Shown here: positions 35,270 through 45,087 of the stretch, piece by piece
How positions within the stretch are numbered: the first letter of the stretch is position 1
Layout of the letters: the number at the start of each line of letters is the position of its first letter
NCBI GenBank assembly: GCA_910588855.1
Contig: CAJUSR010000017.1
Coordinates: forward strand, 1-64,000
Length of the DNA stretch: 64,000 nt
From: an uncultured Kineothrix sp.
Lineage (GTDB): Bacteria; Bacillota; Clostridia; Lachnospirales; Lachnospiraceae
Direction of reading: 5' to 3'
The notes under the pieces: generated by a model
Database searches by the model: none
Seen by the model: only the letters and a program-made list of their open reading frames with translations
What the model was told of the DNA's origin: nothing
Translations under genes and position numbers: made by a program

Positions 35270-36796
35270 ATGAATTTGTTTGGTCTTATTGTAGGTTTGG
35301 CAATATTTATTTTAATTGTCATTATTTTGGTGACAGGGTATAAGAAAGCTCCGCCGGATACGGCATTTATTATCTCAGGTCTGCGTAAAAAGATTATAAT
35401 AGGAAAAGCCAGCGTTAAAATCCCGTTTTTTGAACGGATGGATAAATTAAGCCTGAAGTTGATTGCGATTGATGTGAAAACATCCAATGCGGTTCCTACG
35501 GCAGATTATATAAATATCCAGGTGGATGCAGCGGTCAACGTAAAAATCAGCAGTGAACCGAAAAAGCTTGCTTTGGCAGCAGAGAATTTCCTGAATCAAA
35601 ATACACAGTACATAGCAGGTATTGCAAGAGAAGTGTTAGAAGGCAATATGAGGGAAATCGTAGGACGTATGAGGCTGGAAGAAATGGTCAGCGACAGGCA
35701 GAAATTTGCCAATCTTGTAAAGGAAAACGCAGAACCGGATTTGGCGGCTATGGGTCTTGATATCGTAAGTTTTAATGTACAGAATTTTGCGGATAGCAAT
35801 GGAGTAATTGACGATTTGGGTATTGATAATATTTCCCAGATTAAGAAAAAAGCAGCCATTGCAAAAGCGGAAGCGGAAAAAGAGATTGCGGTAGCAAAGG
35901 CGGATGCGGACCGTCAGGCAAACGATGCGCGTATAAATGCGGAAAGGGAAATTGCCAAGAAGAATAATGAGCTTTCTTTGCAGAAGTCAGAATTAAAGAA
36001 AATGGAGGATACGAAGAAAGCGGAAGCGGATGCGGCATATCGTATTCAAGAACAGGAACAAAGGAAGACGATTGAAATAACAACTGCGGAAGCAAGTATT
36101 GCAAAACAGGATAAAGAAGTAATTCTGAAACAAAAAGAAGCCGAAGTAAGGGAAAAGGCTTTGGATGCGGAAGTACGTAAGAGGGCGGAAGCGGATAAGT
36201 TTGCCCGCCAGCAGCAGTCCGATGCTGAATTGTATGAAAGGCAAAGAAAAGCAGAAGCAGAAAAATTTGAGCAGGAAAGAGAAGCCGATGCCATGAAGGC
36301 CAAAGCGGAAGCGCAGAAGTTCTCCAAAGAACAGGAAGCTGCAGGAATCCGTATGGTGGGCGAAGCGGAGGCAGAGGCTATCCGGGCGAAAGGTCTTGCG
36401 GAAGCGGAAGCAATGGAGAAAAAGGCAGAAGCATATCAGAAGTACAACAATGCAGCTATGGCGGAAATGCTTATCAAAGTGCTTCCTGATATTGCCGGTA
36501 AGATTGCGGAACCTCTCACACAAATTGATAAAATTACGATTATCGGAGGGGATGGGCAGTCAAACGGGGTAAGCTCCGTGGCGGATAATGTGCCGGCGGT
36601 GATGGCAAAGCTTTTTGAAACAATGAAAGAAACGGTAGGAATTGACCTTTCGGATATTGTGAAAGCCGGAACTTATGATGCAAAAGTAAACAGAAATATA
36701 AATATTACGACAGATGGAAGTGAAGAGGGAGAGGTCATAAAATCCGGCGCCGTTGCTGCATCTTTGATAAATGAGTCCGATGGAAATATTGTTTAA
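35270..36796 (+). CDS. floT: Flotillin-like SPFH protein
   Basis: 508 aa. An N-terminal membrane hairpin or anchor (LIVGLAIFILIVIILVTGY), an SPFH domain (about 30-190, APPDTAFIISG), then a long coiled coil rich in Ala, Glu and Lys (190-400, with AEAEAIRAKGLAEAEA) and a flotillin C-terminus. It closely resembles B. subtilis FloT (YuaG), which scaffolds functional membrane microdomains. There is no NfeD-type partner gene nearby, which is unusual because flotillin genes are often paired with one. Confidence 0.92.
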   Translation: MNLFGLIVGLAIFILIVIILVTGYKKAPPDTAFIISGLRKKIIIGKASVKIPFFERMDKLSLKLIAIDVKTSNAVPTADYINIQVDAAVNVKISSEPKKLALAAENFLNQNTQYIAGIAREVLEGNMREIVGRMRLEEMVSDRQKFANLVKENAEPDLAAMGLDIVSFNVQNFADSNGVIDDLGIDNISQIKKKAAIAKAEAEKEIAVAKADADRQANDARINAEREIAKKNNELSLQKSELKKMEDTKKAEADAAYRIQEQEQRKTIEITTAEASIAKQDKEVILKQKEAEVREKALDAEVRKRAEADKFARQQQSDAELYERQRKAEAEKFEQEREADAMKAKAEAQKFSKEQEAAGIRMVGEAEAEAIRAKGLAEAEAMEKKAEAYQKYNNAAMAEMLIKVLPDIAGKIAEPLTQIDKITIIGGDGQSNGVSSVADNVPAVMAKLFETMKETVGIDLSDIVKAGTYDAKVNRNINITTDGSEEGEVIKSGAVAASLINESDGNIV

Positions 36797-36863
36797 GTAA
36801 TGGAAAAATTAAATCTAAAATAAAATCAAAATAGAATTATAAATAGAATTAAAAGTAAAGTCG

Positions 36864-36910
36864 AAAGTGAAGTCAGGAGCTTAGTTTTATCGGGCGATTG
36901 GCTTCACTTT
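36864..36910 (+). terminator. Possible terminator after the flotillin gene
   Basis: AAAGTGAAG at 36864 pairs with CTTCACTTT at 36902 around a 29-nt loop; a T-run comes only 14 nt later (36922). A weak or imperfect terminator. Confidence 0.5.
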
Positions 36911-37005
36911 CCTGTTTGAAAGTTTTTTTGTATTATCCTATTATCTGTGTTAAAATAAAGATTATCAAAATTTTATCTTAAGAATAACAGGAGGAGTACA
37001 AATTC

Positions 37006-38226
37006 ATGGCGAAAAATAAGAAACCTCAGACAAATACCGGGAATAAAGCCCGGACAAAATATGAAATTAAAATGGAAGAAAGGAAAAAACAGGAAGAAAA
37101 GGATAAGCGTGATGCCAAAATGTTGCGTATTGGCTCCATTGCCATATGCGCGGTTATTATTGCAGCAATTGTCATTTCTATTGCCGCTTCTATTATGAAT
37201 AAGAAAGCAACAACGAAAGACGCTTATGTAACAATCGGGAACCATTCGGTGACAAAGCTGGAATATGATTATTACTATTCTTTATTAAAAAGCAATTATA
37301 TGACAAATTATGCATCCATCCTTTCTTATATGGGAGTAGATGCTTCGCAGGATTTGGATAACCAGCAATATACTGAAGAAATGACATATAAAGATTATTT
37401 TGACCAGCTTACGGTAGACCAGTTAAAGCAGACGAAGGCATTGGCGGACGATGCAAAAGCAAACCAGTTTTCTTATGATGATGCGGAAGATTATGCCAAT
37501 ATTTTGAGCGGTATAGAATCCGGCGCTAAAGCGGCAGGTGTTTCGGAAAGTAACTATTATACTTCAATGTATGGAAAATATGCTACGAAGAAAAATATAG
37601 AACCTTTTATCCGTGAGGGATTGTTGGCTGAGGAATATTATAACTATCTGATAGAGCAAAACACTCCGGGTGAACAGGAAATCAAAGATTATTATGCGGA
37701 AAACGTGCAGAATTTCGACAGAGTGGATTATCATAGTTTTTCTTTTCCTGCAAATGCCGGAGCAGACGCATCGGAAGAAGATTTGAATAAAGCAATGGCG
37801 GATGCAAAAAATAAGGCGGATGCCATGATGAAGGCACGCAAAGAGGGAACCGGATTTAAGGAACTTTGTCATGAGAATGCTTCGGAAGAAAATAAAGCTG
37901 TTTATGAAAATGAGGAGACAAACCCTTCTTTAAGGGAAGGAGCTTATTATTCCAGCACTCCCCAATCCATTTCCGGTTGGTTATATGAAGATGGGAGAAA
38001 GGAAGGGGATATTGCAGTCCTTGAAGATGCTGACAATAATCAATATTACGTAGTAGAATTTGTGAAACGTTATTATGATGAAGCGGATGACGAAAATATC
38101 TCAAATATGATATCCAGTGAAAAGGTATCGGAATATATTCAGGGTAAAATGGAGAATTATACGGTAACCGACTTAAAAGGCGAGTTGAAGTATTTGACAT
38201 TAGAAGATGCTGCTGCACAGGAGTAA
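37006..38226 (+). CDS. Membrane-anchored foldase-like protein (SurA/PrsA-like)
   Basis: 406 aa. A basic cytoplasmic N-terminus (residues 1-41), one signal-anchor helix (about 42-65, IGSIAICAVIIAAIVISIAAS) and a large external domain. That domain has the chaperone layout of SurA/PrsA proteins: helical start (VTKLEYDYYYSLLKSNY), EQEIKDYYAENVQNFDRVDYHSF and a parvulin-like C-terminal half with YYVVEFVKRY. Likely helps secreted proteins fold; a prolyl-isomerase activity cannot be confirmed by eye. Starts after AGGAGGAG. Confidence 0.7.
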   Translation: MAKNKKPQTNTGNKARTKYEIKMEERKKQEEKDKRDAKMLRIGSIAICAVIIAAIVISIAASIMNKKATTKDAYVTIGNHSVTKLEYDYYYSLLKSNYMTNYASILSYMGVDASQDLDNQQYTEEMTYKDYFDQLTVDQLKQTKALADDAKANQFSYDDAEDYANILSGIESGAKAAGVSESNYYTSMYGKYATKKNIEPFIREGLLAEEYYNYLIEQNTPGEQEIKDYYAENVQNFDRVDYHSFSFPANAGADASEEDLNKAMADAKNKADAMMKARKEGTGFKELCHENASEENKAVYENEETNPSLREGAYYSSTPQSISGWLYEDGRKEGDIAVLEDADNNQYYVVEFVKRYYDEADDENISNMISSEKVSEYIQGKMENYTVTDLKGELKYLTLEDAAAQE

Positions 38227-38382
38227 AGGTTATCATTATTGAAATTTTGCCGATATATAATATATTAAGGTTCAGGCGTCAAATAGCGTGTTTTACGGCA
38301 TTGTCTGGCTCTTGGACCCCGTTTAAAGGAACTTGCAAATGGACTTGCAATTTAGGGATTTAGGAACAAGGAGGTTATGTAT

Positions 38383-39219
38383 ATGATATTACCGATTTTT
38401 GGTACCATCCGCAATACAGTAAAAATGGCGGAATTGAATAATAAGTGGGAGCAAAAGAAAAAAAACGGCGGCAAGGAAATGAAAAAAGAAATGGATCCCC
38501 AGATGAAGCAAATCCTCCAATATAAGGAAGATTTGAAAAGAATGCGCGAAAGCAATCAGATGGCGTCCATTGATGCAAAATTAAATTCCGGAGGAATATT
38601 AACCCCGGAAGAAATTACTTATCTTCAACAAAAATGCCCTGAGAAGTATAAGGAATATGTGGATTTAAAAAATGAGAGGGAAGCTTACAAAAGGCAGATG
38701 GAAGCGTGTAAAACCAAAGAAGATGTGGAGAAGCTTAAGCTTACAAAAATGAATGGTTTTCTGGCTGAAGCAAAATCTGTCAAAAACAACCCGAATATCC
38801 CGGATGGTAAAAAGAAGGAATTAATGGAAAAAATCCTAAGAAGGACGATGGGAGTACAGGATGAATATATGGCGTTTGTCCGTTCCGGCAAATACAAGGA
38901 ATTACCTACGGAGGAAGAACTTTCAGAAGAAATGAAAGAAAAGTCAAACTGGAACGAAGAAGTTTTGGAAGATTCAAAGGAAGTAGAAACGGAAGATGCT
39001 GTTCAAGAAGAAAATAATAATGAAATTCCGGAAGAGAACCAGGGGATAGAAAACGAGGAGGATTTAAAACAGGATCATAAGGGGGAAAATATAAAAGTAC
39101 CTTCAAAAAAGAATAAACCTGAAGCAAGCACTTTGTCACATTTGAGATATACAGCAGATGTAACATTTCAGGAAATAGAGGTAGAGTTGAAAATGCATTT
39201 AAAAGCATATATACCTTAA
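38383..39219 (+). CDS. Coiled-coil hypothetical protein
   Basis: 278 aa from ATG 38383, eight bases after AAGGAGG; ATG 38377 is too close to it. The first 150 residues are mostly charged helices (KEMDPQMKQILQYKEDLKRM, ITYLQQKCPEKYKEYVDLKNERE). Residues 175-245 are highly acidic and low-complexity, and the end is a short separate domain (STLSHLRYTADVTFQEIEVE). No membrane segment or signal. I do not recognise the family; it is followed by a strong terminator. Confidence 0.7.
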   Translation: MILPIFGTIRNTVKMAELNNKWEQKKKNGGKEMKKEMDPQMKQILQYKEDLKRMRESNQMASIDAKLNSGGILTPEEITYLQQKCPEKYKEYVDLKNEREAYKRQMEACKTKEDVEKLKLTKMNGFLAEAKSVKNNPNIPDGKKKELMEKILRRTMGVQDEYMAFVRSGKYKELPTEEELSEEMKEKSNWNEEVLEDSKEVETEDAVQEENNNEIPEENQGIENEEDLKQDHKGENIKVPSKKNKPEASTLSHLRYTADVTFQEIEVELKMHLKAYIP

Positions 39220-39228
39220 TTGTTTTGT

Positions 39229-39260
39229 AAAAAGAGTTGGTCATGGAGCCAGCTCTTTTT
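39229..39260 (+). terminator. Strong terminator
   Basis: AAAAAGAGTTGG pairs with CCAGCTCTTTTT (12 bp, one GU) around an 8-nt loop, ending in five Ts. It ends the coiled-coil protein gene. Confidence 0.92.
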
Positions 39261-39278
39261 ATAAGAAAGAAAATTAAT

Positions 39279-39363
39279 CCATCGTACAAAAGTCACTTGC
39301 ACAATATTCTTTTGTGTAATCTTTCAAGCGGCACTGTCGGACAAACCTTTTAGCACCTGAATC
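39279..39363 (+). repeat. Intergenic repeat family D, copy 3
   Basis: Matches the reverse complement of 6726-6816 along about 85 bp with moderate divergence (CCATCGTACAAAAG, CACAATATT, GCACTGTCGGACAAACC, CACCTGAATC). It lies just after a terminator and before the ABC transporter genes and appears to be a worn copy. Confidence 0.7.
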
Positions 39364-39424
39364 AAACAAATGAAACAATTAGCATAAATAATCATAAAAT
39401 TCGTAAGGAAGGAAATGGATAGAT

Positions 39425-40120
39425 ATGTTGGAAATTATAGGATTAACAAAAACATATGGGAAGTATAAAGCAGCGGATAATGTAAATTTTTCTATTTCGG
39501 ATGGGGAAATAGGGATACTATTAGGACCGAACGGGGCAGGAAAATCTACAGTAATTAAGAGTATTGCCGGGTTGTTGCGTTATAATGGAAAAATATTGAT
39601 TAAGGGTATGGATGCCAAAAATCTGGAAGCAAAGAAGGTTTTTGCCTATGTACCGGAAATCCCTGCGATGTATGAAGCGCTTACCGTAAGGGAACATTTG
39701 GAATTTATTATCCATGCCTACAACCTTTCTGTTACGGAGGAAGATATAACAAACCTTTTTGAAAGGTTTGAATTGCTGGATAAACAGGATAAGTTAGGTA
39801 ATGAACTTTCTAAAGGGATGATGCAGAAGGTAAGCATATGCTGTGCATTAATTGTCAATCCGAAAGTGATATTGTTGGATGAACCTATGGTTGGATTGGA
39901 TCCTGCGGCAATTAAAGAATTGAAACAAGTAGTTCTGGAATTAAAGGAAGCGGGGGTAACGGTACTGATTAGTACCCATATGCTGGAAATGGTAAAAGAG
40001 CTATGGGATGTTATGTTTGTCATGGATAAAGGGCATATTATTGCATCTTATAAAAAAAGTGATGTAAAAGAAGAGGATTTGGAAGATTTATTTTTCCATG
40101 TTACGGATAAGAAGGAATGA
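39425..40120 (+). CDS. ABC transporter ATP-binding protein
   Basis: 231 aa, one nucleotide-binding domain: Walker A GPNGAGKST, signature LSKGMMQKVSIC, Walker B VILLDEPMVGLD, and H-loop ISTHMLEMV. The sequence fits the CcmA/drug-exporter class. It is followed within 10 bp by the membrane subunit gene, making a two-gene exporter. Confidence 0.95.
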   Translation: MLEIIGLTKTYGKYKAADNVNFSISDGEIGILLGPNGAGKSTVIKSIAGLLRYNGKILIKGMDAKNLEAKKVFAYVPEIPAMYEALTVREHLEFIIHAYNLSVTEEDITNLFERFELLDKQDKLGNELSKGMMQKVSICCALIVNPKVILLDEPMVGLDPAAIKELKQVVLELKEAGVTVLISTHMLEMVKELWDVMFVMDKGHIIASYKKSDVKEEDLEDLFFHVTDKKE

Positions 40121-40130
40121 GGGGATAAAA

Positions 40131-41717
40131 ATGGGAATAATTTCAAATAAAATATCAGCTATTTTCTATCTTTATAGAAAAACTTTTAAAAACCGTTTGA
40201 AAAAAGCATTGAAAAAACCGGTTACTTATATTTATTTTGTATTTATAGCATTATATATATATATGGTTTTTGGTTCTTTTCCTGTTTTTTTTGATTTGAT
40301 AGAAATAAATAATGCATCGTTTTTGACGGCAATTTTGACAGTGATTGTTTTTATTTTAATTCCTTCTAATTTGATTTCATACAGTAAAAGGAAAGGGCTT
40401 GTTTTCCGGGAGCCGGATATCCATTTTCTTTTTTCCTCTCCTATCAGCCCAAAAATACTTTTGCTGTATTCTCATTTAAAAAATGTAGGGATTATGTTCA
40501 TATTGTATTTAATAGTGGCTATTGGGGGAGTATTATGGCTCGATATGCCTGTATGGAAAATGACGGTATATTTCCTGTTTTCTTTTGTCATGGAAAATGC
40601 ACTGGAAGCATCCATGATGATTCTCTGTTACGGCAATGAAAAACTGGATAAAAAACAGATGTTTATTGTACAGCTTTTTATGTACTTTTTAATAGGGGTT
40701 TTTGTTGCGATAGGTATTGTGGTATATATGAGGGAAGGCGCCAGTTTCCGCGGGGTAGCAAATTATCTTCATAGCCCGGTCATTCAAATGGTTCCTGTTA
40801 TCGGTTGGAATATTGCTTTTCTTCATTTATTGTTTATGGGACCGGAGACAATAAATGTAATTTGTTCAATCCTATACTTTATATCGGTAATTGTTTTGTT
40901 TGTTATGGCTTTGCGCATGAAATGCACCGGGGATTATTTTGAAGATGCTATAAAATTTGCCGAAGATTATGAGACGGCAAAGAAAAAAGGGAAAGCAGGG
41001 GAAGTGGCTTTTGTAGGTTGGAAAAAGAAATATGGAAAGGCCAGTGTTTCTTATAAAGGAAAATATGCAAGGGCTATTTTTTACAGGCAGCTATTGGAAT
41101 ATAAAAAGAATAGGTTTTTTATCTTTGGATTTTATACCCTGGTATGCCTTTGCCTTGGTATAGGATTGGCAGTATTGAGTTATAATGACAGTTTTAGCGG
41201 ATATATTCCATTTGTAATTTTAGGTGTAATGGCTTATCTTACCTTTATTTTTTCAGGCTATCCGGGAAAATGGGGGAAGGAGCTGAAAAAGCCTTATACG
41301 TATTTAATACCGGATACGTCTTTGTGTAAATTATGGTATGCTACATTGATGGAACATATAAGGTCATTGATTGACGGATGTTTGATTACGCTGCCTTCCG
41401 GGATTGTAATTGGCCTTCCGGTTTTGCATATTTTTTTGATTATAGTAGCTTATGTATGTTTACAGGCTTGTAAGCTCTATGCGGAAGTAATGGTGGAAGC
41501 CTTTCTGGGCAATATTTTGGGCAATACAGGGAAACAGTATGCCAGAATATTGTTTGAAGGAATTGTAATTGGTATGGGGATTACAGGGGCGGCAATCGGT
41601 TCATTGATTTCTCTGGAAACGGGCTTGTTTGTGTTGATCGGTGTGGTTGCTTTTTTGACAGCAGGTATGATGGCTATTGCCACAATCAATTTTGAAAAAA
41701 TGGAAACTGTGGATTAA
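40131..41717 (+). CDS. Putative ABC exporter membrane subunit
   Basis: 528 aa from ATG 40131, which follows GAGGGGATAAAA; the frame extends 11 codons upstream into the ATPase gene. There are about 12 hydrophobic segments, and a central cytoplasmic stretch (about 280-315) is rich in Lys. It resembles the family called putative ABC exporter (PF16962-like). Transported substrate unknown; it should pair with the ATPase just upstream. Confidence 0.85.
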   Translation: MGIISNKISAIFYLYRKTFKNRLKKALKKPVTYIYFVFIALYIYMVFGSFPVFFDLIEINNASFLTAILTVIVFILIPSNLISYSKRKGLVFREPDIHFLFSSPISPKILLLYSHLKNVGIMFILYLIVAIGGVLWLDMPVWKMTVYFLFSFVMENALEASMMILCYGNEKLDKKQMFIVQLFMYFLIGVFVAIGIVVYMREGASFRGVANYLHSPVIQMVPVIGWNIAFLHLLFMGPETINVICSILYFISVIVLFVMALRMKCTGDYFEDAIKFAEDYETAKKKGKAGEVAFVGWKKKYGKASVSYKGKYARAIFYRQLLEYKKNRFFIFGFYTLVCLCLGIGLAVLSYNDSFSGYIPFVILGVMAYLTFIFSGYPGKWGKELKKPYTYLIPDTSLCKLWYATLMEHIRSLIDGCLITLPSGIVIGLPVLHIFLIIVAYVCLQACKLYAEVMVEAFLGNILGNTGKQYARILFEGIVIGMGITGAAIGSLISLETGLFVLIGVVAFLTAGMMAIATINFEKMETVD

Positions 41718-41862
41718 AAAATCAAAATAATGTATTTTATAATCATAAAATTGTAAGAAATTTCCCATTTTTCTAAATATAATTGAATTATTCAAAAGGA
41801 CGGATTTTGAAACCCGAACAATATAAGAAAACGAATAGGGCAGGAAAGGATGGAAAATTTTT

Positions 41863-43530
41863 ATGATGAAAACATGGTGGAAAGAAGCGGTAATTTATCA
41901 GATTTATCCCCGTAGTTTTATGGACAGCAACGGGGACGGGATTGGGGATTTAAAAGGAATTACCAGTAAATTGGATTATTTGAAATATCTCGGCATTGAT
42001 GTAATCTGGTTATCGCCGGTATATCAATCCCCTAATGATGACAATGGGTATGATATCAGCGATTATCAGTCCATTATGGATGAGTTCGGAACAATGGAAG
42101 ATTTTAATGAAATGCTTAAGGAAGCCCATGAAAGAGGGATTCGTATTGTGATGGATTTGGTAGTAAACCACACATCCGATGAACATAAGTGGTTTATGGA
42201 AAGCAGGAAGTCTAAGGAGAATGCTTACAGGGATTATTATATCTGGCGGGAAGGGAAAGAAGATGGAACGCCTCCTAATAACTGGGGCGCCTGCTTTGGA
42301 GGGTCGGCATGGGAATATGACGAAGAAACAGAAATGTACTATTTGCATATGTTTTCAAAAAAACAGCCGGATTTGAATTGGGAAAACCAAAAAGTACGTC
42401 AGGAAGTATTCGATATGATGACATGGTGGTGCGATAAGGGAATTGATGGATTCCGTATGGATGTAATCAGTATGATATCGAAAACGAAAGAGATGCCGGA
42501 CGGGGAAGTGAATGGGCTTTATGGCAACCCGGGCCCTTATTGCGTGAACGGGCCGAAAGTTCATGAGTATTTGCAGGAGATGAACGAAAAAGTATTGTCA
42601 AAATATGATATTATGACAGTAGGGGAAACACCGGGAGTGACGACGGATTTGGCAAAACAGTATGCCGGTGAGGATACTCATGAATTGAATATGGTATTCC
42701 AGTTTGAACATGTGGAAAACGACGGAAAATATGGTAAATGGACAGATGAAAAAGTTTCCCTGGTCAATTTGAAAAAAATCATGTCAAGATGGCAGGTGGA
42801 ACTATATGGGAAAGCATGGAATAGTTTGTTTTGGGATAACCATGACCAGCCAAGGGCGGTTTCCAGATTTGGGGATGACAGGCCGCAGTATAGGGATGTT
42901 TCAGCAAAAATGCTGGCTACTTGTCTGCATATGATGCAGGGTTCTCCTTATATTTATCAGGGGGAAGAGCTTGGGATGACCAATTATCCATTCCAGAAAA
43001 TGGAAGATTTCCGGGATATCGAAAGTATTCATGCTTATGAAGAATGGTGTAAAGGCGGCCTTGTTTCCCATGAGTTGTTCTGGCCTTGTCTTGTAGGGAA
43101 AAGCAGGGATAATGCCAGGACTCCCGTACAATGGGATGATACGGAAAATGCAGGGTTTACTACAGGAACACCTTGGATTGGAGTAAACCCTAATTACAAA
43201 GAGATTAATGCCAAAGCGGAAACGGCGGATATGGGTTCTGTTTTCCATTATTATAAAAAATTGATTGCATTACGGAAACAAAACCCGGTTATCGTATATG
43301 GCAAATTTGAGCTGCTTTTGGAAGACAGTGAGGACTTGTTTGTTTATACAAGGGCGTTGGATGAAGAAAAATTGTTGGTAGTATGCAGTTTTTCCGATAA
43401 GGAAGTTACGTTCCGGATACCGGATGAGTTTATTGGTTCGGGCTGCATAATTTCTAACAGAGAGAATACCTATGAAGGAGAAACGATAGAACTCAAGCCT
43501 TATGAGGCCTTTGTCCTGCATAAAAAATAG
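41863..43530 (+). CDS. malL: GH13 oligo-1,6-glucosidase-type alpha-glucosidase
   Basis: 555 aa. The four GH13 regions are intact: DLVVNHTSDEH, GFRMDVISM (nucleophile Asp), TVGETPG (acid/base Glu) and FWDNHDQPR. The residue after the nucleophile is Val, which in this family goes with alpha-1,6 rather than alpha-1,4 specificity. No signal peptide, so it acts on imported isomalto-oligosaccharides or dextrins. With the debranching enzyme at 28.7 kb it fits starch/glycogen breakdown. Single gene; start 41863 or the next codon. Confidence 0.94.
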   Translation: MMKTWWKEAVIYQIYPRSFMDSNGDGIGDLKGITSKLDYLKYLGIDVIWLSPVYQSPNDDNGYDISDYQSIMDEFGTMEDFNEMLKEAHERGIRIVMDLVVNHTSDEHKWFMESRKSKENAYRDYYIWREGKEDGTPPNNWGACFGGSAWEYDEETEMYYLHMFSKKQPDLNWENQKVRQEVFDMMTWWCDKGIDGFRMDVISMISKTKEMPDGEVNGLYGNPGPYCVNGPKVHEYLQEMNEKVLSKYDIMTVGETPGVTTDLAKQYAGEDTHELNMVFQFEHVENDGKYGKWTDEKVSLVNLKKIMSRWQVELYGKAWNSLFWDNHDQPRAVSRFGDDRPQYRDVSAKMLATCLHMMQGSPYIYQGEELGMTNYPFQKMEDFRDIESIHAYEEWCKGGLVSHELFWPCLVGKSRDNARTPVQWDDTENAGFTTGTPWIGVNPNYKEINAKAETADMGSVFHYYKKLIALRKQNPVIVYGKFELLLEDSEDLFVYTRALDEEKLLVVCSFSDKEVTFRIPDEFIGSGCIISNRENTYEGETIELKPYEAFVLHKK

Positions 43531-43581
43531 AAAATTAAGTATATAGATTGGTAAATTTATGTTGTGAAAGAAAGAAGGTTT

Positions 43582-44178
43582 ATGAAAACAGCGAAAAAAG
43601 GTATCCTGATTGTTTTATCGGTAATTGCCATTACATTTATTCTCTGTTTATTGCAATATGGAATCCATTATTATAATAATCCGGTGGAAAAAGAAATTCA
43701 CTTTACCGCATCGGGATATATTATTTGGAATCCGGATAACGGTAAAGGGGAAAAGGTTGATGTAGAAGTAAAAGGAAAGAGTCTGTCTTATATTTTTAAA
43801 AACCATCCGGAAGCCGTACAAGGGGATATTTTTGTCAATGGACAAAGTATTTTTGGAACTGTGGATGACCGGGATATCGGATTTTATACGGAATTTCGCG
43901 GATTAGATTTTGCATGTGTAGGAATAAAAAATCATGTGCCTTGTGAAATCGTTTCTTTGACAAAAAATTTCCAATTCATCGTATGCGGCATCAACCTTTC
44001 CTCACCTGTTTTAGGCAGCGGGAAAACAGGATGGAATGGAAAAGGGATATTGGTGATACCGGGAAATGATTTGGAATCTGCAAAAGAAACAGTAAAGAGA
44101 GCTTTTTCGGGTTCGGAACAAATGAGTCATTGGTTGTTGGAAAACGAGTGGGATAAAGTAGTAGAAACAGGGAAATAA
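43582..44178 (+). CDS. Membrane-anchored hypothetical protein
   Basis: 198 aa from ATG 43582, after GAAAGAAGG; the frame opens at a GTG six codons earlier. One N-terminal hydrophobic segment (about residues 6-26) and an external remainder with beta-rich sequence (HFTASGYIIWNPDNGKGEKV). I do not recognise the family. It lies 50 bp after malL on the same strand and converges with the metallophosphoesterase gene. Confidence 0.65.
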   Translation: MKTAKKGILIVLSVIAITFILCLLQYGIHYYNNPVEKEIHFTASGYIIWNPDNGKGEKVDVEVKGKSLSYIFKNHPEAVQGDIFVNGQSIFGTVDDRDIGFYTEFRGLDFACVGIKNHVPCEIVSLTKNFQFIVCGINLSSPVLGSGKTGWNGKGILVIPGNDLESAKETVKRAFSGSEQMSHWLLENEWDKVVETGK

Positions 44179-44192
44179 AAATAAAAAGATTT

Positions 44193-45083
44193 TCACTGCC
44201 GGTTCAGCAGTACGGGACCGGCAAGGATTTCCCTTGATACATACAAACTCATATCGTTTCTGGTTGCAAGAGTCCATTTTACTAAGCGGATGCACTTGCG
44301 CTCAATTTCAAGACAGGTAATACAGCGGGGGTGGACACAGCTTCCGCTGTTGTAGTAATAAGGGTCTTCTTCCGAAAGGGCAGGGCGGTGGGTGTGTCCG
44401 GTAATGAGGATATGGTTTTCTTCTTTTGCCCAATGGTGGAGCCGTTCTTCCGCCTTATGTTTTCGCGTATAATTTTTGGCTGCGCTGGTAGGGTCGAGGA
44501 CACCGAAATGTTCCAAAGGCTTCCAGAGATAACGTACGAGAAAACGGGATAAGCGCCATAAAGATGAATTGAATAAATCTGTTTGATGGCCGTGGGTAAG
44601 ATAAATGTCCATAGGAAAGTTGCTTTCCAAGATAATGCCGGAGTAAAAAGGTATGTTGGGAATGGAAGCTTCCTGCTCTAATTGGAAGCTGTCTTCCGGG
44701 GTACAGTGGCAGCAGTGATAATGTTTTTCTATATAACGTCTATTCTTTTTTATCATATCGTGGTTTCCATAAAGCATAAATAAACGGTTTTTCTCATAAA
44801 ATCGGGAAAGAAGCAGAAATATATTGCTGTGTACTTCAATAATCTGTTTCATATTTCGGTTTTCCCATAATTCATCCCCATCCCCCAGCTCAATATAAGT
44901 GTATCCCATTTTATAGTAATGCTGCAATGCAGCAAAATACAGATTTTGATTTTTTAAAAAGTTATCATTGGAATTTCCTATGCCCCGGTGGCAGTCGCTG
45001 ATTAATACATATTTGGAACGTTCTGTAAGAGGGAGCCTTAAAGCTCCCTCGAAAGATTTGGAAATACGTGAATAATAACCCAT
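44193..45083 (-). CDS. Calcineurin-like metallophosphoesterase
   Basis: 296 aa, cytoplasmic. The metal-binding motifs are all visible: LISDCHRG, ELGDGDELW, LYGNHD, YLTHGHQTD and ILITGHTHRP. These bind two metals and hydrolyse phosphoesters. The arrangement with a long insertion resembles the LpxH/UDP-sugar-like hydrolase branch, but the substrate is not known. It begins 4 bp after the DUF4474 gene, so the two are co-expressed. Confidence 0.92.
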   Translation of the reverse strand: MGYYSRISKSFEGALRLPLTERSKYVLISDCHRGIGNSNDNFLKNQNLYFAALQHYYKMGYTYIELGDGDELWENRNMKQIIEVHSNIFLLLSRFYEKNRLFMLYGNHDMIKKNRRYIEKHYHCCHCTPEDSFQLEQEASIPNIPFYSGIILESNFPMDIYLTHGHQTDLFNSSLWRLSRFLVRYLWKPLEHFGVLDPTSAAKNYTRKHKAEERLHHWAKEENHILITGHTHRPALSEEDPYYYNSGSCVHPRCITCLEIERKCIRLVKWTLATRNDMSLYVSREILAGPVLLNRQ

Positions 45084-45087
45084 AACT

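Noticed and set aside
35993..36523. Open frame of 176 codons antisense to the flotillin gene
   Set aside because: It reads Phe/Leu/Cys/Arg because the sense strand is a repetitive Ala/Glu/Lys coiled coil; no support as a gene.
38240..38345. Possible further copy of repeat D or B (TTCAGGCGTCAAA, CTTGCAA direct repeats)
   Set aside because: Similarity covers only about 13 bp and the order of blocks is not kept.
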